Source: Sulfurimonas aquatica (GTDB lineage Bacteria > Campylobacterota > Campylobacteria > Campylobacterales > Sulfurimonadaceae). From it: a stretch of 64,000 nucleotides of DNA. This document shows, piece after piece, positions 47,001 to 62,000 of the stretch. Made by a program: the position numbers and the translations under genes. The notes beneath the pieces were generated by a model. It was given only the letters and a program-made list of their open reading frames with translations, made no database searches and was not told where the DNA came from. Position 1 is the stretch's first letter, and each line of letters opens with the position of its first letter. The DNA is taken from assembly GCF_017357825.1 (NCBI RefSeq), contig NZ_CP046072.1:1674001-1738000 (forward strand), given 5' to 3'.

Positions 47001-50000
47001 TATAACAACATACTCTCCACTACCATCACTCAGTACGTTTGTCCAAACACCAGGTGAACTTTCATACATAAGTTGCGTTTCGTAGTCGCTTCCACTTGTT
47101 GCTACTCCACCTGTAGTTAAGTATATTTTTGCACCTGAACCATCGATAGTTGTTTTAAGTTCAACTATAAATATAGCAGATTTGCCCTCTTCCACTACTT
47201 CTGGAGCTCTTACACTTAATGCATTCGTAGCTACATCTATAGTTGTAGTTGCCGTATTTGAGTTATCCGTTCCATCATTTACAACAACTGTTACAGTTCT
47301 AGCAGTTGTATCTGCCCCTGTATTTGAGTTATAAAACTTTATAGCTTCTATAGCCGTTTCATACTCTGCAAGTGTCGCCGAACCACTTAATGTCATAATA
47401 CCCGTAGTTGCATTGTATGCACTTGCTGTTATTCCTGTAGGTAGATTCCCATCAAATAAAATATCACCAACTTGTTTGTTTGTAAGAGTAATAGTCGCAC
47501 TTTCAATGTTTGTATCATCAACATCACTAATAGCCACATCAACATCACCAATACTCACACCAACTTCACCTAGAGCATACGAAGTTGTAAAATCTTTACT
47601 ATTTGCTGCTGTTGTTGAGTCGTTACTATCTAAGTCTAAAATAGCTGCATCATTTACTGGATTTACTGTGATATCTAAAGTACTATTTGAGCCAGTATTT
47701 GTTGTGTAAGTAGCTGTAGGAACAGCTCCATTATAATCAGCTACTGGAGTAAATACATAACCACCATCAGTATTTATCTGCAGTGTACCTTTTCCAACTA
47801 TAGTAGCTATTTGTCCCGCAGTGAAACTCTCTTGCGTTGCATTTCCATCAGTATCTACCGTAAATGAAGCTACGGTTAATGTATCATCAACATCGCTATC
47901 ATTACTTAGAACACCACCAGCTGCATTTACCGTTAAAGTCGTATCTTCATCAGTGCTATCTGTATCTACATTTACAACTGTTGGACTATTTGTTGCACTT
48001 ACACTTATAGTCGTAGCTGCAACATTAGAATCTACATCTCCATCATTAACTTTAACTGTTATAACTCTATCTGTAGTATCAGGATTTGCATTTGTATTGT
48101 TAAATGTAATAGCTTCTATAGCCGTTTGATAGTTTGCCAGGGTATCTGAACCAGTAAGCGTAACTGTAATAACACCCGATACAAAAGTATCTATATTTGT
48201 TGTAAGTCCTACAACTGCAGCTACACTAAGAGCATCATCAGTTTTTGCATTTGTAAGAACTATTGTTGCACTCTCTATGTTTGTATCATCTATGTCTGCG
48301 ATTAAACTATCCACATCAGATATACTTATTGCACCCGCTCCCTCTGTAAATGTTGTTTGAAAGTTTACAGTGCTACCAGTGTCATTGTCATCATTTGCAT
48401 CAAGGTCTAAGGTAGGTGCATCGTTTACTCCAGCTACACTAATAGTCGATGTTGCTAAAGCTGAGTCATTTGAGCCATCATTTACTTTAACTGTAATGAT
48501 TCTATCCGTTGTATTTGGATTATCTGATGAGTTACTAAATGTTATCGCTTCTATAGCAGTCTCATAATTTGCTAAAGTATCTGAGCCGGTAAGAATAACT
48601 GTAATAACGCCAGGTGTCGCAGTGTCAACTGCAGTAGTCAATCCAGCAACACTAGATACGTCAAGAGTATCTCCAGTTTCTGCGTTGGTAAGGACTATAG
48701 TTGCACTTGCCATATTAATGCTATCTGCATCTGTAACAGAACTATCAGTGTCAGCGATACTTACAGCACTTCCACCTTCGGTAAATGTAGTCTGGAAATT
48801 CACTGTATTACCAGTGTCATTATCATTACTTAAATCAAGGTCTATAACTGGTAATCCCGAAGATGTATTTACATCAAATGTTAATGTCTTGGTAATAGGA
48901 TCCCCATCATTATCAACAACTACAATACTTAAAACTTCACTATAAGCTGCATTACCAAGAGTAGAGTTGATAGTATATGAGTATGAACCATCAGAAAAAT
49001 CAACTTTTATTGAAGAACCAATTGGATCTGTTCCATTTGTCAACGTCGTAGCTACATCCATTACAGAGCCTGCAATAACAGTTGCATCCACATTATTTGT
49101 AATTGAATTTCCACTATAAGTATATGTTTTACTGCCTATTACTATAGACTGAACATATGCACCATCAGCACCTTCATCAATTAATATAGTTGCACCGTTA
49201 GAAATGATATTTCCAACTTCAACTACAGTTGTAGAGTCAACTAGTTTAGCTTGCATTTCTGCTTCACTAGTTACCGTATATACTGAACCTTCTTTAGTAA
49301 AATTAGCATCACCTACCCCAGCAACATCATTGAGTGTTGCTGTTGCAACACTGGCAGTAATCCCAACAACATCAAGAGCATCAACACCATTTATAAATGT
49401 AGCCCAATCTGCTAACTCATCGGTAGGTTCATGAGTAGGTGTAGGTTCACCATCTGAGAGAAAATAAACATAAGTATAGTCCGCTGTAGGAACATCACCA
49501 TTTGCTAAATCAGTAATATATGCATTATAGGTTGTCGATAAAGCTGTATCATACCATGTCCCAGCATCAGGACTTAAAGCACTAATTTCTGTTTTGGCTG
49601 TAGAAGCACTTAACCAATTACTTCCAGCACTTTGAATAACTAGTGCATAATCTGTAAATTTAGTAACCATCACATTTACTTCACCAAGTTCATTATAAGC
49701 ATCAATCATCGCATTTGCAGAGTTTATAGCAGCATTCATACGTTCATCACCTGATGTATTACCTCCGCCATCGGGATAAGTAAAATCCCATGCCATACTT
49801 CCAGAAATATCCATAATAATTACAACATTAAAAGTTGATGGCCCAATATTTAAAGTATCCACAGCATTATTTAAAAGTGGAATATCATCAGTAATAGATA
49901 CACTAAAAGTACTAGTCGCATTATCGGTATTATTATCTTCTTGAACTTTAAAACCAAAGTCTATAGTTTCTACATTCTCACCATTTGCTGTTACATGATC

Positions 50001-53000
50001 AATTGCATCCGTAAGTTCAAATGTATATCCAGCTGTTGCAGCATCCGTAGTATTTGTAAGTCCAACTGTAAAGATTGTATTACCAGTAGCTATTCCGCCT
50101 GCAGTTGTAGATGTAGAAGCCGTTAGGTTTTGAGATGAAGTATCTAAATAGTAATAAACTATGGCACTATTAGATGTAAGCCCACTATTCTGACCATCAG
50201 TGATACCGTTAAATACAGTATCAAATGTATCTGTTCCAGCAGTGATGTCTAAATCGCCACTTTTTATAAGTGTCTCTTTAGTATCGTCATTTCCATCAGC
50301 TAAATCATCTTCATCAACAGCTACATCAGTAGGTGTACCAATAGAAGCACTTGTGTAGTTATCTAAAATAGTAGCTGTACCACTTGCACTTACATTTGTA
50401 GTTGTACCGGCTGTAACAGTAGCTACTAAATCAAAGGTTTCACTTCCTTCGTTTAATACATCTGCATTAGTAGGCACTCTAACCAAAATAGAAGTAGAAC
50501 CAGCTGCTATAGTTGCTGAAGTAGCAGAGTTCCAAATAGTTCCACCATCAGTAGAAACTTCAAATGAATTTGTATAATCTGGTTGAGCTACTAAAGCTGT
50601 TCCATCTGAAGTTGAAAGATCAAATACAACATCTTCTACAGAGAGATTACTTATACTAACACTAAATTCAGCCTTAGAAGCTTCATTTACATTCACACTA
50701 TTTATACTCAGTGTTGGTCTATCATTATCTGCGTTTGGTCCTGGGTTAAATGGTCCATCACCTGTTCCATCATCTTTAATGGTACCAGTTGCTACTCCAT
50801 CTGTTATAGTTGAGCCTACTGAGTTATTGCTAAGAGTTGCTGTAAATGTTTCACTTCCCTCATATGGTACGTCTTGAGTAGTTTGTACTGTAAATGTTTG
50901 GCTTGTAACGCCAGTTGCAAACGTAAGAGTTCCAGAGTTTCCTGTAAAGTCTATTGCTTCTGCATTATCACCTGCTTCTATGCTTGTAGCGAAGTCTATA
51001 GTTTGAGAAGCTTCTGCATCACCAACTCTAGTAACTGTGAAAGTCATAAGACCACCCTCAGATATAGAGACATCTCCTATACTAAATGATGTTGTGTCAT
51101 TATCTGCGTTTGGTCCTGGGTTAAATGGTCCATCACCTGTTCCATCATCTTTAATAGTACCAGTTGCTACTCCATCTGTTATAGTTGAGCCTACTGAGTT
51201 ATTGCTAAGTGTTGCTGTAAATGTTTCACTTCCCTCATATGGTACGTCTTGAGTAGTTTGTACTGTAAATGTTTGGCTTGTAACGCCAGTTGCAAACGTA
51301 AGAGTTCCAGAGTTTCCTGTAAAGTCTATTGCTTCTGCATTATCACCTGCTTCTATGCTTGTAGCGAAGTCTATAGTTTGAGAAGCTTCTGCATCACCAA
51401 CTCTAGTAACTGTGAAAGTCATAAGACCACCCTCAGATATAGAGACATCTCCTATACTAAATGATGTTGTGTCATTATCTGCGTTTGGTCCTGGGTTAAA
51501 TGGTCCATCACCTGTTCCATCATCTTTAATAGTACCAGTTGCTACTCCATCTGTTATAGTTGAGCCTACTGAGTTATTGCTAAGTGTTGCTGTAAATGTT
51601 TCACTTCCCTCATATGGTACATCTTGAGTAGTTTGAACTGTAAATGTTTGGCTTGTAACGCCAGTTGCAAACGTAAGAGTTCCAGTATTAGCTGTAAAGT
51701 CTATTGCTTCTGCATTATCACCTGCTTCTATGCTTGTAGCGAAGTCTATAGTTTGATCAGCTTCTGCGTCTCCAACTCTAGTAACTGTGAAAGTCATAAG
51801 ACCACCCTCAGATATAGAGACATCTCCTATACTAAATGATGTTGTGTCATTATCTGCGTTTGGTCCTGGGTTAAATGGTCCATCACCTGTTCCATCATCT
51901 TTAATGGTACCAGTTGCTACTCCATCTGTTATAGTTGAGCCTACTGAGTTATTGCTAAGTGTTGCTGTAAATGTTTCACTTCCCTCATATGGTACATCTT
52001 GAGTAGTTTGCACTGTAAATGTTTGGCTTGTAACGCCGCTAGCAAATGTAAGAGTTCCAGTATTAGCTGTAAAGTCTATTGCTTCTGCATTATCACCTGC
52101 TTCTATGCTTGTAGCGAAGTCTATAGTTTGAGAAGCTTCTGCATCTCCAACTCTAGTAACTGTGAAAGTCATAAGACCACCCTCAGATATAGAAACATCT
52201 CCTATACTAAATGATGTTGTGTCATTATCTGCGTTTGGTCCTGGGTTAAATGGTCCATCACCTGTTCCATCATCTTTAATAGTACCAGTTGCTACTGCAT
52301 CTGTTATAGTTGAGCCTGTTGAGTTATTGCTAAGTGTTGCTGTAAATGTTTCACTTCCCTCATATGGTACGTCTTGAGTAGTTTGTACTGTAAATGTTTG
52401 GCTTGTAACGCCAGTTGCAAACGTAAGAGTTCCAGAGTTTCCTGTAAAGTCTATTGCTTCTGCATTATCACCTGCTTCTATGCTTGTAGCGAAGTCTATA
52501 GTTTGAGAAGCTTCTGCATCACCAACTCTAGTAACTGTGAAAGTCATAAGACCACCCTCAGATATAGAGACATCTCCTATACTAAATGATGTTGTGTCAT
52601 TATCTGCGTTTGGTCCTGGGTTAAATGGTCCATCACCTGTTCCATCATCTTTAATAGTACCAGTTGCTACTCCATCTGTTATAGTTGAGCCTACTGAGTT
52701 ATTGCTAAGTGTTGCTGTAAATGTTTCACTTCCCTCATATGGTACGTCTTGAGTAGTTTGTACTGTAAATGTTTGGCTTGTAACGCCAGTTGCAAACGTA
52801 AGAGTTCCAGAGTTTCCTGTAAAGTCTATTGCTTCTGCATTATCACCTGCTTCTATGCTTGTAGCGAAGTCTATAGTTTGAGAAGCTTCTGCATCACCAA
52901 CTCTAGTAACTGTGAAAGTCATAAGACCACCCTCAGATATAGAGACATCTCCTATACTAAATGATGTTGTGTCATTATCTGCGTTTGGTCCTGGGTTAAA

Positions 53001-56000
53001 TGGTCCATCACCTGTTCCATCATCTTTAATAGTACCAGTTGCTACTCCATCTGTTATAGTTGAGCCTACTGAGTTATTGCTAAGTGTTGCTGTAAATGTT
53101 TCACTTCCCTCATATGGTACGTCTTGAGTAGTTTGTACTGTAAATGTTTGGCTTGTAACGCCAGTTGCAAACGTAAGAGTTCCAGAGTTTCCTGTAAAGT
53201 CTATTGCTTCTGCATTATCACCTGCTTCTATGCTTGTAGCGAAGTCTATAGTTTGAGAAGCTTCTGCATCACCAACTCTAGTAACTGTGAAAGTCATAAG
53301 ACCACCCTCAGATATAGAGACATCTCCTATACTAAATGATGTTGTGTCATTATCTGCGTTTGGTCCTGGGTTAAATGGTCCATCACCTGTTCCATCATCT
53401 TTAATAGTACCAGTTGCTACTGCATCTGTTATAGTTGAGCCTGTTGAGTTATTGCTAAGTGTTGCTGTAAATGTTTCACTTCCCTCATATGGTACATCTT
53501 GAGTAGTTTGTACTGTAAATGTTTGGCTTGTAACGCCGCTAGCAAATGTAAGAGTTCCAGAGTTTCCTGTAAAGTCTATTGATTCTGCATTATCACCTGC
53601 TTCTATGCTTGTAGCGAAGTCTATAGTTTGAGAAGCTTCTGCATCTCCAACTCTGGTTACTGTGAATGTCATAAGACCACCCTCAGATATAGAAACATCT
53701 CCTATACTAAATGATGTTGTGTCATTATCTGCGTTTGGTCCTGGGTTAAATGGTCCATCACCTGTTCCATCATCTTTAATAGTACCAGTTGCTACTGCAT
53801 CTGTTATAGTTGAGCCTGTTGAGTTATTGCTAAGTGTTGCAGTAAATGTTTCACTTCCCTCATATGGTACATCTTGAGTAGTTTGTACTGTAAATGTTTG
53901 GCTTGTAACGCCGCTAGCAAATGTAAGAGTTCCAGAGTTTCCTGTAAAGTCTATTGCTTCTGCATTATCACCTGCTTCAATGCTTGTAGCGAAGTCTATA
54001 GTTTGAGAAGCTTCTGCATCTCCAACTCTGGTTACTGTGAATGTCATAAGACCACCCTCAGATATAGAAACATCTCCTATACTAAATGATGTTGTGTCAT
54101 TATCTGCGTTTGGTCCTGGGTTAAATGGTCCATCACCTGTTCCATCATCTTTAATAGTACCAGTTGCTACTGCATCTGTTATAGTTGAGCCTGTTGAGTT
54201 ATTGCTAAGTGTTGCAGTAAATGTTTCACTTCCCTCATATGGTACATCTTGAGTAGTTTGTACTGTAAATGTTTGGCTAGTTACACCTGTTGCGAAAGTA
54301 AGAGTTCCAGAGTTTCCTGTAAAGTCTATTGCTTCTGCATTATCACCTGCTTCTATGCTTGTAGCGAAGTCTATAGTTTGAGAAGCTTCTGCATCTCCAA
54401 CTCTAGTAACTGTGAATGTCATAAGACCACCCTCAGATATAGAAACATCTCCTATACTAAATGATGTTGTGTCATTATCTGCGTTTGGTCCTGGGTTAAA
54501 TGGTCCATCACCTGTTCCATCATCTTTAATAGTACCAGTTGCTACTCCATCTGTTATAGTTGAGCCTACTGAGTTATTGCTAAGTGTTGCTGTAAATGTT
54601 TCACTTCCCTCATATGGTACGTCTTGAGTAGTTTGTACTGTAAATGTTTGGCTTGTAACGCCAGTTGCAAACGTAAGAGTTCCAGAGTTTCCTGTAAAGT
54701 CTATTGCTTCTGCATTATCACCTGCTTCTATGCTTGTAGCGAAGTCTATAGTTTGAGAAGCTTCTGCATCACCAACTCTAGTAACTGTGAAAGTCATAAG
54801 ACCACCCTCAGATATAGAGACATCTCCTATACTAAATGATGTTGTGTCATTATCTGCGTTTGGTCCTGGGTTAAATGGTCCATCACCTGTTCCATCATCT
54901 TTAATAGTACCAGTTGCTACTGCATCTGTTATAGTTGAGCCTGTTGAGTTATTGCTAAGTGTTGCTGTAAATGTTTCACTTCCCTCATATGGTACATCTT
55001 GAGTAGTTTGTACTGTAAATGTTTGGCTTGTAACGCCGCTAGCAAATGTAAGAGTTCCAGAGTTTCCTGTAAAGTCTATTGATTCTGCATTATCACCTGC
55101 TTCTATGCTTGTAGCGAAGTCTATAGTTTGAGAAGCTTCTGCATCTCCAACTCTGGTTACTGTGAATGTCATAAGACCACCCTCAGATATAGAAACATCT
55201 CCTATACTAAATGATGTTGTGTCATTATCTGCGTTTGGTCCTGGGTTAAATGGTCCATCACCTGTTCCATCATCTTTAATAGTACCAGTTGCTACTGCAT
55301 CTGTTATAGTTGAGCCTGTTGAGTTATTGCTAAGTGTTGCAGTAAATGTTTCACTTCCCTCATATGGTACATCTTGAGTAGTTTGTACTGTAAATGTTTG
55401 GCTTGTAACGCCGCTAGCAAATGTAAGAGTTCCAGAGTTTCCTGTAAAGTCTATTGCTTCTGCATTATCACCTGCTTCAATGCTTGTAGCGAAGTCTATA
55501 GTTTGAGAAGCTTCTGCATCTCCAACTCTGGTTACTGTGAATGTCATAAGACCACCCTCAGATATAGAAACATCTCCTATACTAAATGATGTTGTGTCAT
55601 TATCTGCGTTTGGTCCTGGGTTAAATGGTCCATCACCTGTTCCATCATCTTTAATAGTACCAGTTGCTACTGCATCTGTTATAGTTGAGCCTGTTGAGTT
55701 ATTGCTAAGTGTTGCTGTAAATGTTTCACTTCCCTCATATGGTACATCTTGAGTAGTTTGTACTGTAAATGTTTGGCTTGTAACGCCAGTTGCAAACGTA
55801 AGAGTTCCAGAGTTTCCTGTAAAGTCTATTGCTTCTGCATTATCACCTGCTTCTATGCTTGTAGCGAAGTCTATAGTTTGATCAGCTTCTGCGTCTCCAA
55901 CTCTAGTAACTGTGAAAGTCATAAGACCACCCTCAGATATAGAGACATCTCCTATACTAAATGATGTTGTGTCATTATCTGCGTTTGGTCCTGGGTTAAA

Positions 56001-59000
56001 TGGTCCATCACCTGTTCCATCATCTTTAATAGTACCAGTTGCTACTCCATCTGTTATAGTTGAGCCTACTGAGTTATTGCTAAGAGTTGCTGTAAATGTT
56101 TCACTTCCCTCATATGGTACGTCTTGAGTAGTTTGTACTGTAAATGTTTGGCTAGTTACACCTGTTGCGAAAGTAAGAGTTCCAGAGTTTCCTGTAAAGT
56201 CTATTGCTTCTGCATTATCACCTGCTTCTATGCTTGTAGCGAAGTCTATAGTTTGAGAAGCTTCTGCATCTCCAACTCTAGTAACTGTGAATGTCATAAG
56301 ACCACCCTCAGATATAGAAACATCTCCTATACTAAATGATGTTGTGTCATTATCTGCGTTTGGTCCTGGGTTAAATGGTCCATCACCTGTTCCATCATCT
56401 TTAATAGTACCAGTTGCTACTGCATCTGTTATAGTTGAGCCTGTTGAGTTATTGCTAAGTGTTGCAGTAAATGTTTCACTTCCCTCATATGGTACATCTT
56501 GAGTAGTTTGTACTGTAAATGTTTGGCTTGTAACGCCGCTAGCAAATGTAAGAGTTCCAGTATTAGCTGTAAAGTCTATTGCTTCTGCATTATCACCTGC
56601 TTCTATGCTTGTAGCGAAGTCTATAGTTTGATCAGCTTCTGCATCTCCAACTCTAGTAACTGTGAAAGTCATAAGACCACCCTCAGATATAGAGACATCT
56701 CCTATACTAAATGATGTTGTGTCATTATCTGCGTTTGGTCCTGGGTTAAATGGTCCATCACCTGTTCCATCATCTTTAATGGTACCAGTTGCTACTCCAT
56801 CTGTTATAGTTGAGCCTACTGAGTTATTGCTAAGTGTTGCTGTAAATGTTTCACTTCCCTCATATGGTACATCTTGAGTAGTTTGAACTGTAAATGTTTG
56901 GCTTGTAACGCCAGTTGCAAACGTAAGAGTTCCAGTATTAGCTGTAAAGTCTATTGCTTCTGCATTATCACCTGCTTCTATGCTTGTAGCGAAGTCTATA
57001 GTTTGATCAGCTTCTGCGTCTCCAACTCTAGTAACTGTGAAAGTCATAAGACCACCCTCAGATATAGAGACATCTCCTATACTAAATGATGTTGTGTCAT
57101 TATCTGCGTTTGGTCCTGGGTTAAATGGTCCATCACCTGTTCCATCATCTTTAATGGTACCAGTTGCTACTCCATCTGTTATAGTTGAGCCTACTGAGTT
57201 ATTGCTAAGTGTTGCTGTAAATGTTTCACTTCCCTCATATGGTACATCTTGAGTAGTTTGCACTGTAAATGTTTGGCTTGTAACGCCGCTAGCAAATGTA
57301 AGAGTTCCAGTATTAGCTGTAAAGTCTATTGCTTCTGCATTATCACCTGCTTCTATGCTTGTAGCGAAGTCTATAGTTTGAGAAGCTTCTGCATCACCAA
57401 CTCTAGTAACTGTGAAAGTCATAAGACCACCCTCAGATATAGAGACATCTCCTATACTAAATGATGTTGTGTCATTATCTGCGTTTGGTCCTGGGTTAAA
57501 TGGTCCATCACCTGTTCCATCATCTTTAATAGTACCAGTTGCTACTCCATCTGTTATAGTTGAGCCTACTGAGTTATTGCTAAGTGTTGCTGTAAATGTT
57601 TCACTTCCCTCATATGGTACGTCTTGAGTAGTTTGTACTGTAAATGTTTGGCTTGTAACGCCGCTAGCAAATGTAAGAGTTCCAGAGTTTCCTGTAAAGT
57701 CTATTGATTCTGCATTATCACCTGCTTCTATGCTTGTAGCGAAGTCTATAGTTTGAGAAGCTTCTGCATCTCCAACTCTGGTTACTGTGAATGTCATAAG
57801 ACCACCCTCAGATATAGAGACATCTCCTATACTAAATGATGTTGTGTCATTATCTGCGTTTGGTCCTGGGTTAAATGGTCCATCACCTGTTCCATCATCT
57901 TTAATAGTACCAGTTGCTACTCCATCTGTTATAGTTGAGCCTACTGAGTTATTGCTAAGTGTTGCTGTAAATGTTTCACTTCCCTCATATGGTACGTCTT
58001 GAGTAGTTTGTACTGTAAATGTTTGGCTTGTAACGCCAGTTGCAAACGTAAGAGTTCCAGAGTTTCCTGTAAAGTCTATTGCTTCTGCATTATCACCTGC
58101 TTCTATGCTTGTAGCGAAGTCTATAGTTTGAGAAGCTTCTGCATCACCAACTCTAGTAACTGTGAAAGTCATAAGACCACCCTCAGATATAGAGACATCT
58201 CCTATACTAAATGATGTTGTGTCATTATCTGCGTTTGGTCCTGGGTTAAATGGTCCATCACCTGTTCCATCATCTTTAATAGTACCAGTTGCTACTGCAT
58301 CTGTTATAGTTGAGCCTGTTGAGTTATTGCTAAGTGTTGCTGTAAATGTTTCACTTCCCTCATATGGTACATCTTGAGTAGTTTGTACTGTAAATGTTTG
58401 GCTTGTAACGCCGCTAGCAAATGTAAGAGTTCCAGAGTTTCCTGTAAAGTCTATTGATTCTGCATTATCACCTGCTTCTATGCTTGTAGCGAAGTCTATA
58501 GTTTGAGAAGCTTCTGCATCTCCAACTCTGGTTACTGTGAATGTCATAAGACCACCCTCAGATATAGAAACATCTCCTATACTAAATGATGTTGTGTCAT
58601 TATCTGCGTTTGGTCCTGGGTTAAATGGTCCATCACCTGTTCCATCATCTTTAATAGTACCAGTTGCTACTGCATCTGTTATAGTTGAGCCTGTTGAGTT
58701 ATTGCTAAGTGTTGCAGTAAATGTTTCACTTCCCTCATATGGTACATCTTGAGTAGTTTGTACTGTAAATGTTTGGCTTGTAACGCCGCTAGCAAATGTA
58801 AGAGTTCCAGAGTTTCCTGTAAAGTCTATTGCTTCTGCATTATCACCTGCTTCAATGCTTGTAGCGAAGTCTATAGTTTGAGAAGCTTCTGCATCTCCAA
58901 CTCTGGTTACTGTGAATGTCATAAGACCACCCTCAGATATAGAAACATCTCCTATACTAAATGATGTTGTGTCATTATCTGCGTTTGGTCCTGGGTTAAA

Positions 59001-62000
59001 TGGTCCATCACCTGTTCCATCATCTTTAATAGTACCAGTTGCTACTGCATCTGTTATAGTTGAGCCTGTTGAGTTATTGCTAAGTGTTGCTGTAAATGTT
59101 TCACTTCCCTCATATGGTACATCTTGAGTAGTTTGTACTGTAAATGTTTGGCTTGTAACGCCGCTAGCAAATGTAAGAGTTCCAGAGTTTCCTGTAAAGT
59201 CTATTGATTCTGCATTATCACCTGCTTCTATGCTTGTAGCGAAGTCTATAGTTTGAGAAGCTTCTGCATCTCCAACTCTGGTTACTGTGAATGTCATAAG
59301 ACCACCCTCAGATATAGAAACATCTCCTATACTAAATGATGTTGTGTCATTATCTGCGTTTGGTCCTGGGTTAAATGGTCCATCACCTGTTCCATCATCT
59401 TTAATAGTACCAGTTGCTACTCCATCTGTTATAGTTGAGCCTGTTGAGCTGTTGCTAAGTGTTGCTGTAAATGTTTCACTTCCCTCATATGGTACATCTT
59501 GAGTAGTTTGTACTGTAAATGTTTGGCTTGTAACGCCGCTAGCAAATGTAAGAGTTCCAGAGTTTCCTGTAAAGTCTATTGCTTCTGCATTATCACCTGC
59601 TTCTATGCTTGTAGCGAAGTCTATAGTTTGAGAAGCTTCTGCATCTCCAACTCTGGTTACTGTGAATGTCATAAGACCACCCTCAGATATAGAAACATCT
59701 CCTATACTAAATGATGTTGTGTCATTATCTGCGTTTGGTCCTGGGTTAAATGGTCCATCACCTGTTCCATCATCTTTAATAGTACCAGTTGCTACTGCAT
59801 CTGTTATAGTTGAGCCTGTTGAGTTATTGCTAAGTGTTGCAGTAAATGTTTCACTTCCCTCATATGGTACATCTTGAGTAGTTTGTACTGTAAATGTTTG
59901 GCTAGTTACACCTGTTGCGAAAGTAAGAGTTCCAGAGTTTCCTGTAAAGTCTATTGCTTCTGCATTATCACCTGCTTCTATGCTTGTAGCGAAGTCTATA
60001 GTTTGAGAAGCTTCTGCATCTCCAACTCTAGTAACTGTGAATGTCATAAGACCACCCTCAGATATAGAAACATCTCCTATACTAAATGATGTTGTGTCAT
60101 TATCTGCGTTTGGTCCTGGGTTAAATGGTCCATCACCTGTTCCATCATCTTTAATAGTACCAGTTGCTACTCCATCTGTTATAGTTGAGCCTACTGAGTT
60201 ATTGCTAAGTGTTGCTGTAAATGTTTCACTTCCCTCATATGGTACGTCTTGAGTAGTTTGTACTGTAAATGTTTGGCTTGTAACGCCAGTTGCAAACGTA
60301 AGAGTTCCAGAGTTTCCTGTAAAGTCTATTGCTTCTGCATTATCACCTGCTTCTATGCTTGTAGCGAAGTCTATAGTTTGAGAAGCTTCTGCATCTCCAA
60401 CTCTGGTTACTGTGAATGTCATAAGACCACCCTCAGATATAGAAACATCTCCTATACTAAATGATGTTGTGTCATTATCTGGAGTTCCTGGATCAAACAC
60501 TGGTCCTACATCATTCTCATCTCCGCCATCTGGTCCAGTTCCATTATCTGTAATAGTTCCTGTTCCTGATGTATCAGATGTCATAAACTCTGTTTTACCA
60601 TTTAGCTCAAATGTCTCAGAACCTTCATAGATATTATCATCTGTTGTTGGTACTTCTACATTAAATGATGTTGTTCCTGCTGTTACAGTATAACTATAAA
60701 CACCAGCTACTGCATTTACAGTTGTGCCATTTATAATTATTGGTGTTGTTATATCTGTAGCTTCTGCGGTGCCATTTGTAGTTGTATTAAAAGTAACAGT
60801 ATAGTTATCTTCTGCTTCACCAACTGTTACTGCAAATACTGCATTTGAACCCTCTTCGATTGTTACATCTGAGATTACCATTTGAGGTTTATCGTTATCT
60901 ACACTTGGAGGTGTATTTGGATCTTCTGGATCATCTCCATCATCACCTGTTCCATTATCTGTGATTGTTCCGACTGCTGTAGTCTCGCTTGGCATAAACT
61001 CCGTTTTACCACCAAGTACAAATGTCTCTTCATTTTCATAAACGCCATCAGTTGTTGTTGGTACTTCTACTGTTAGCTTTGTTTCACCCGCTGGTACTGT
61101 ATAGCTTCCATCTGTATTTTGAGGAATAACATTTCCATTTGAGTCTTTAACAACTATCACTGGATTTATATCTGTTGATTCCGCTGAACCTGTTGCAGTT
61201 GTTGGTGTAAACGTAACGTTATATGGATCTTCCGCTTGTCCAACTGTTACTGCGAAAGTTGCAGTTGAACCCTCTTCCACCGTTACTGGAGTGATTACCA
61301 TTTGAGGTTTATCGTTATCTACACTTGGAGGAGTATTTGGATCTTCTGGATCATCTCCATCATCACCTGTTCCATTATCTGTGATTGTTCCTTCACCACT
61401 TACTGTAACATCTGGAGTTAATTCTGAAGTAGCAAAAAGAGAGAATGTCTCATCACCTTCATAAATATTGTCCGCGGTAGTAGGAACAGATATTTTCAGT
61501 GATGTTGCTCCAACAGGAACTGCATATGTTCCATCAGAGTTTTGAGAAATAACTTTTCCTGTTGAAGTAGTTACTATCATATCCGAAGAGATATCTATAG
61601 GTTCGGCAGTTCCATTATCTGTAGTTAATTGTAACTTAACATTAAACACACTATTTGGCTTCTCTGAAAATGCAAGCACAAAGTTAGCAGATGAACCCTC
61701 TTCAACTACAACATTATTTATACTTAAGTCAGGAGAAACTATTGTAGGTACGAATGGTATAACATCTGGTACATCCTCTACAGGAGGTGTAATAACTGGA
61801 GGCAATACACTTACAATATCCAAAGGTATATTACCTGCTGTTTCTGTTTCAATATCTTCTGGTGCTTTTTCTTTATAGTCAGGAACATCACTATAAGATT
61901 GGGACTTTACAAGTACAGGTGAATCTACTGGTTCTAGATCATCATCAAACTTTATTTCATCTTGCTTAAACTTTGCATTACCTAAAGCTGTATTTGCATC

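Noticed and set aside
50730-60479. CRISPR-like regular repeat array
   Set aside because: Units are 375 bases with no short repeat/spacer alternation, and lie fully in frame inside one coding sequence.
50874-60630. Many 71-residue open frames on the plus strand at 375-base spacing
   Set aside because: They are antisense shadows of the adhesin repeats. The frames recur only because the repeat does; the products are low-complexity Ser/Cys or Pro/Val-rich and have no ribosome sites of their own.
61828-61845. Second TAG-containing stretch (residues about 185-191, ETETAGN) as LapG site
   Set aside because: It lacks the x-A-A/S-G pattern, lies beyond the usual position, and the TASG at 107-110 matches both place and sequence better.
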